Shown: positions 4,823 through 8,148 of the stretch, piece after piece
How positions within the stretch are numbered: position 1 is the stretch's first letter
Layout of the letters: each line of letters opens with the position of its first letter
The notes under the pieces: generated by a model
Told to the model about the DNA's origin: nothing
What the model saw: the letters and a program-made list of their open reading frames with translations, nothing else
Databases searched by the model: none
Position numbers and translations under genes: made by a program
NCBI GenBank assembly: GCA_002404055.1
Contig: DHIZ01000170.1
Location: 1-8,148, forward strand
Source: Chloroflexi bacterium UBA4733
GTDB taxonomy: Bacteria > Chloroflexota > UBA4733
Direction: 5' to 3'
DNA length: 8,148 bases

Positions 4823-6324
4823 CAACGTTTACCGACCTGCAATTAAGTCCCGACGTGCTCAAGGCACTGGTAGACATGGGCTTCGAGGAACCGACGCCGG
4901 TGCAGCGCGAAGCCATCCCCATGCTGATGCAAGGGCGCGACGTCATCGCTCAGGCGCTGACGGGCACCGGCAAGACGGCGGCCTTCGGCGTCGCCATCAT
5001 CGAACGGCTGGTAGAGCCGCAGCGGCTGCCCCGCGCCATCGTGCTGGCCCCCACGCGGGAGCTGGCCTTGCAGGTGGCGGAAGAGGTCCACCGCATCGCC
5101 AAGTACCGCGGCCTGCGGGTGCTGCCGATCTACGGCGGCCAGTCCTATGAGCCGCAGCTGCGCGCGCTGCAACGGGGCGTGGATATCGTCGTGGCCACGC
5201 CGGGCCGCCTGATGGACCACATGCGCCAGGGCAAGATTGATCTCAGCCAGGTGCAGGTCCTGGTGCTGGACGAGGCTGACGAGATGCTGAACATGGGCTT
5301 CCAGGAAGACGTGGAGTTCGTGATGGCGCACCTGCCGACAGAACGGCAGACTGCGCTGTTCTCCGCTACGATCCCCGATCCGATTCGCGACCTCTCCCGC
5401 AAGTACATGCAGGACCCGCTGACCGTGCAGTTGAGCCACACCAGGGAACTCACCGTGCCGACGGTGGACCAGGAGTACTACGTGGTGCCTTTCCGCCACA
5501 AGCTGGAGGCGCTGCTGCGCTTGATCGAGGTCAAGCAGGCGGAACGCAGCATCGTCTTCGCGGCAACCCGCCGCATGGTGGACGAGTTGGCGGAGAGCCT
5601 GCAGGCGCGCGGTCGCTCGGCGGAAGCGCTGCACGGGGATATGAGCCAGACCATGCGCGAGCGCGTGATGCGCGGCTTTCGGGAGGGCCGGCTGGATATC
5701 CTGGTGGCGACCGACGTGGCAGCGCGCGGCATCGACGTCGAGAATGTCACGCACGTGTTCAACTTCGACATTCCGCCCGACCCCGAATACTACGTCCACC
5801 GCATCGGACGTACTGCACGTGTCGGCAAGACCGGTCAGGCCATCACGCTGGTCAACCCCAACGAGCAGCGGGAGATCCGCGTGATCGAACGCGAAACGGG
5901 CGCCAAGATCGAACGCCGCAACATCCCCACGATGACCGAAGTGGCGGAGCGCGAGCGCGAGATTCTGGCGGGGCGCCTGGAGCGCCGTCTGCAGGAGGGT
6001 AACTGGGGACCCTACCGCGAACTGGTGGAAGGGCTCACCGGCGACCACGACCCGATCGATGTGGCGGCGGCAGCCCTGGCGCTGCTCTCCGGCCGGCCGG
6101 GAAGCGAAAAGCCGGGTGATTCGGCGTTGGACGACATCAACGTCCGCGAGTTCGAGGAGCGGCCCGCCTACCCCGCGCGCACCGGCCGCTACAGCCCGCG
6201 TGGCGGCCGCTTCAGCGGCGGTCGCCCCAACTACGTGCCCGGCCGCTCACCTCAGCGCGGCGGCCCCGACCAGGGCAGCGACCACCGCTTCCGTCCCAGC
6301 CGCAACCGCCCGACGCGGGGCTAG
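4819..6324 (+). CDS. DEAD-box ATP-dependent RNA helicase (DeaD/CshA-like)
   Basis: A 501-residue cytoplasmic RNA helicase likely to act in ribosome assembly, mRNA decay or cold adaptation. All core motifs are visible in order: the Q motif (F4, PTPVQ 25-29), Walker A ALTGTGKT (46-53, with Leu where AQTGTGKT has Gln), PTREL (78-82), GG (106-107), TPGR (127-130), DEAD (151-154), SAT (182-184), IVFAATRR (245-252), ARGID (302-306) and HRIGRTAR (327-334). Residues 370-425 are a charged helical extension like that after the core of DeaD-type proteins. The last 55 residues or so form a low-complexity, Arg/Gly/Pro/Ser-rich tail (RGGRFSGGRP at 461-470), probably disordered and RNA-binding. It stands where longer relatives have a DbpA-type RNA-binding domain, which I do not see. 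No strong ribosome-binding site precedes the ATG, though a four-codon mini-ORF abuts it. It lies 61 bases after the methyltransferase gene. Confidence 0.95.
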   Translation: MTTFTDLQLSPDVLKALVDMGFEEPTPVQREAIPMLMQGRDVIAQALTGTGKTAAFGVAIIERLVEPQRLPRAIVLAPTRELALQVAEEVHRIAKYRGLRVLPIYGGQSYEPQLRALQRGVDIVVATPGRLMDHMRQGKIDLSQVQVLVLDEADEMLNMGFQEDVEFVMAHLPTERQTALFSATIPDPIRDLSRKYMQDPLTVQLSHTRELTVPTVDQEYYVVPFRHKLEALLRLIEVKQAERSIVFAATRRMVDELAESLQARGRSAEALHGDMSQTMRERVMRGFREGRLDILVATDVAARGIDVENVTHVFNFDIPPDPEYYVHRIGRTARVGKTGQAITLVNPNEQREIRVIERETGAKIERRNIPTMTEVAEREREILAGRLERRLQEGNWGPYRELVEGLTGDHDPIDVAAAALALLSGRPGSEKPGDSALDDINVREFEERPAYPARTGRYSPRGGRFSGGRPNYVPGRSPQRGGPDQGSDHRFRPSRNRPTRG

Positions 6325-6346
6325 GGAGCGGAGTACTGGTCAGCAA
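6325..6346. other. Convergent junction without visible terminator
   Basis: Only 22 bases separate the helicase stop from the sensor kinase stop on the opposite strand. I see no hairpin followed by a T-run here, so the two transcripts probably overlap at their ends or end by Rho or inside the neighbouring coding sequence. Confidence 0.5.
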
Positions 6347-7585
6347 TCAGGAGTCGCACGGCAACGTAAAGATAAAGGCCGCGCCGCGGCCCGGGTCGTT
6401 CTCGACCCAGATCTTGCCGCCGTGGGCTTCCACGAAGCCGCGGGCAATGGCCAGACCGAGGCCGGTAGCACCGTCCTCCCTCCGCCTGGAGCGGTCACCC
6501 CGGTAGAAGCGATCAAAGACGTGCGGCAGGTCGGCGGGCTCGATACCGCCCCCGCTGTCGCGGACGGCCACCACCACCGCGCCACCCTCCTGACGAGCGG
6601 TGAGTTCGACCTGGCCGCCGCTGGGGCTGAAGCGCAAGGCGTTGTCGAGCAGGTTGTCCAGCACGCGCTGAAGCTTCGCGCCGTCGGCCACGACCAGTGG
6701 ATCGCCGTCTACCGCACCCTGTAACTGGACCCCGCATTTTTGGGCGCGCAGCTGCATGCTTTCCAGCGTGTCGGAGATGAGGTCACGCAGCGATGTCTCC
6801 GTGCGGTCCAGCACAAGGCTGCCGCCTTCCAGGCGGGCCAGCTCGAAGAGGTCGTCGATCAGGCGTGACAGGTAGCCGATATCTTGCAGCATGGCGCGCA
6901 GATAGCGCTGCACGTCCTCGGCGTTCGACACCACGCCGTCCTGCAACGCCTCCGCCGCGACGCGCAGCGAGGCGAGCGGGCTGCGTAGATCGTGGGAAAC
7001 GCTGGCGACGAGCGAGCGCCGGGCCATGTCCAGGTCGCGTTCGTGCTGGAAGGCTGCTTGCAGCCGCTCCGCCATGCTGTTGAAGTCGTGCGCCAGTTCG
7101 CGCAGTTCACCCCGACCTGCCACAGCGACCCGCACCGTCAGGTCGCCACCGGCCAGGCGGCGCGCCGCGCCGACCAGCTCTCGCAGCGAACCGACGAGCG
7201 CGCGCGAGATGACGGCAGCAAAGGAGAGCGACACCAGGAGCGAGAAGAGCAACAGCAACAGCAGCAGCCCCAGGTCGTGCGGGGAGATGAACATGAGCCA
7301 GGCGGTCACGAGCACATTCAGCAGCGCCACGAGGGCGCCGCCGCATAGCGCGATGGCAATTTGCTGGCGCAGTCCGAACTGCCGGACTCGGGAGATCACG
7401 CCGAGCACCAGGGCGCCGAGCAGCACGGTCAGTCCGCCGGATATGCCCAGGAAAGCGCCGATGGCCCGGTCAGTGGCGCCCGGAACGTGCATCCCCAGCG
7501 CCGCCACAATCAGCGCCACCAACAGCGCGATCACGATGGCGCCGGCCAGCACGACGACGTCGATCAGCAGCGGCTGCTTCCTCAC
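6347..7585 (-). CDS. Sensor histidine kinase with HAMP domain
   Basis: A 412-residue inner-membrane two-component kinase. Four hydrophobic helices fill the N-terminus (about 7-31, 43-64, 75-100 and 104-127), with only short loops between them. A HAMP linker follows (about 126-180; LRELVGAARRLAGGDLTVRV, then ELAHDFNSMAERL). The HisKA domain has the phosphoacceptor His198 in SVSHDLRSPL. The ATPase domain shows the N box NLLDNAL (311-317), G1 DSGGGI (343-348), F box VFDRFYRGD (356-364) and G2 GATGLGLAI (372-380). All residues needed for autophosphorylation look intact. There is no sizeable extracytoplasmic sensor domain, so it probably senses within the membrane or through a partner. The start is a GTG six bases after the regulator stop, so the two are co-transcribed with the regulator first. 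The fourth helix includes seven consecutive leucines (107-113) written mainly in CTG and TTG codons. The signal is unknown. Confidence 0.93.
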   Translation of the reverse strand: MRKQPLLIDVVVLAGAIVIALLVALIVAALGMHVPGATDRAIGAFLGISGGLTVLLGALVLGVISRVRQFGLRQQIAIALCGGALVALLNVLVTAWLMFISPHDLGLLLLLLLFSLLVSLSFAAVISRALVGSLRELVGAARRLAGGDLTVRVAVAGRGELRELAHDFNSMAERLQAAFQHERDLDMARRSLVASVSHDLRSPLASLRVAAEALQDGVVSNAEDVQRYLRAMLQDIGYLSRLIDDLFELARLEGGSLVLDRTETSLRDLISDTLESMQLRAQKCGVQLQGAVDGDPLVVADGAKLQRVLDNLLDNALRFSPSGGQVELTARQEGGAVVVAVRDSGGGIEPADLPHVFDRFYRGDRSRRREDGATGLGLAIARGFVEAHGGKIWVENDPGRGAAFIFTLPCDS

Positions 7586-7591
7586 AGCGTG

Positions 7592-8148
7592 TTACCCGTT
7601 CGCCGCCCGGTCTGGGTCGAACTTGTAGCCCATCCCCCAGACGGTCTTGACGTAGGCGGGCCGGGACGGGTCCGTCTCGATCTTTTCCCGCAAGCGCCGC
7701 ACGTGGACGGTGACGGTGCTGGGTTCACCGGCGAAGGCGTAGCCCCAGACGGCGTCCAGCAGCGCGTCGCGGCTGAAGACCAGCCGCGGATGGCGCGCCA
7801 GGTGGAGCAGCAAGTCATATTCCCGGCCGGCCAGTTCGATGCTCCGCCCATCGCGCTCCACGCGGTGGAGCGCTGGACTGATGATCAGACCGGGAAAACG
7901 CAGCTCCGCCTCCCCGGCAGCATCCTTCAGGCCGGCGCGCCGCAGGATGGCGTTGACCCGCGCCACGATCTCACTCGGACTGAAGGGCTTCACGACGTAG
8001 TCGTCGGCGCCCAGGCTGAGGCCACGAATCCGGTCGTCCACCTCACCACGGGCAGTGACCATCAGGATGGGGACCTGGCTGGAACGCCGCAGCGCGCGAC
8101 AGACCTCCAGACCATCGAGGCCGGGCAGCATCAGGTCGAGAATCACCA
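7592..8148 (-). CDS. OmpR/PhoB-family response regulator (5' end outside window)
   Basis: The visible 185 codons cover the end of a receiver domain and a whole DNA-binding domain. The window cuts the gene just before the phosphoacceptor: the visible start, VILDLMLPGLDG, has the accepting Asp at residue 4. The conserved Thr31 (MVTAR) and Lys53 (VVKPF) complete the switch set. The first two acidic residues of the receiver lie beyond the window. The winged helix-turn-helix (about 85-178) shows typical landmarks: REYDLLLHLARHP, SRDALLDAVWGY, TVTVHVRRLREKIE and VWGMGYKF. It probably activates or represses transcription as a phosphorylated dimer. The sensor kinase gene follows six bases after its TAA, so the pair forms one operon. 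The GTG codon that opens the visible frame is internal and is not the start. Target genes cannot be inferred here. Confidence 0.93.
   Translation of the reverse strand, partial: VILDLMLPGLDGLEVCRALRRSSQVPILMVTARGEVDDRIRGLSLGADDYVVKPFSPSEIVARVNAILRRAGLKDAAGEAELRFPGLIISPALHRVERDGRSIELAGREYDLLLHLARHPRLVFSRDALLDAVWGYAFAGEPSTVTVHVRRLREKIETDPSRPAYVKTVWGMGYKFDPDRAANG

Noticed and set aside
4843..6048. 401-codon minus-strand open frame opposite the helicase
   Set aside because: All canonical DEAD-box motifs are on the plus strand; the antisense translation is His, Arg and Leu repeats with no motif.
6366..6391. Hairpin GGCCGC-GCC-GCGGCC followed on the minus strand by a T-rich stretch, like an intrinsic terminator
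   Set aside because: It lies inside the sensor kinase gene, where it encodes the conserved C-terminal residues GRGAAFIF, so its form is explained by the protein, and it would end transcription before the stop codon.

Overview
This 8.1 kb window comes from a GC-rich bacterial chromosome. I favour the Chloroflexota, or a similar GC-rich, menaquinone-using lineage. That is an inference from the UbiE/MenG methyltransferase, a DEAD-box helicase with a long low-complexity tail, the compact two-component pair and a RelE-like toxin-antitoxin module. No rRNA, tRNA, CRISPR array or intact insertion sequence is visible.

The left quarter (1-2101) looks accessory. It holds small, loosely packed plus-strand genes: a cysteine-free glutaredoxin-like protein (341-712), a short possible gene remnant (780-1025), and a toxin-antitoxin pair (1169-1594 and 1581-1871) whose reading frames overlap by 14 bases. 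The block is bracketed by two direct copies of an imperfect repeat (78-186 and 1973-2111). These share an identical 43-base core, and the second copy carries an extra 30 bases containing a small palindrome. The second copy runs into the last codons of the next gene, so it marks the junction between accessory and housekeeping DNA.

The middle (2102-4037) is a minus-strand two-gene operon: an IolE-like sugar phosphate isomerase/epimerase-family TIM barrel (3064-3936) followed, through a 4-base GTGA overlap, by a Gfo/Idh/MocA-family oxidoreductase (2102-3067). This pairing is typical of polyol, inositol or unusual-sugar catabolism. The operon starts in a 101-base divergent intergenic region. A 9-base-arm inverted repeat there lies over the predicted promoter elements of both directions, which looks like an operator.

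On the plus strand follow a UbiE/MenG quinone C-methyltransferase (4038-4757) and a DEAD-box RNA helicase (4819-6324). The helicase start overlaps the stop of a four-codon mini-ORF. A convergent junction of only 22 bases leads to a minus-strand two-component system: an OmpR/PhoB-type response regulator (7592-8148, cut by the window edge) followed six bases later by its HAMP/HisKA/HATPase sensor kinase (6347-7585).

Most of the window is ordinary. The points most worth a second look are the repeat-bracketed accessory block, the antitoxin with a familiar tail on an unfamiliar N-terminus, the glutaredoxin fold without its cysteines, and the palindromic operator candidate at 3961-4010.
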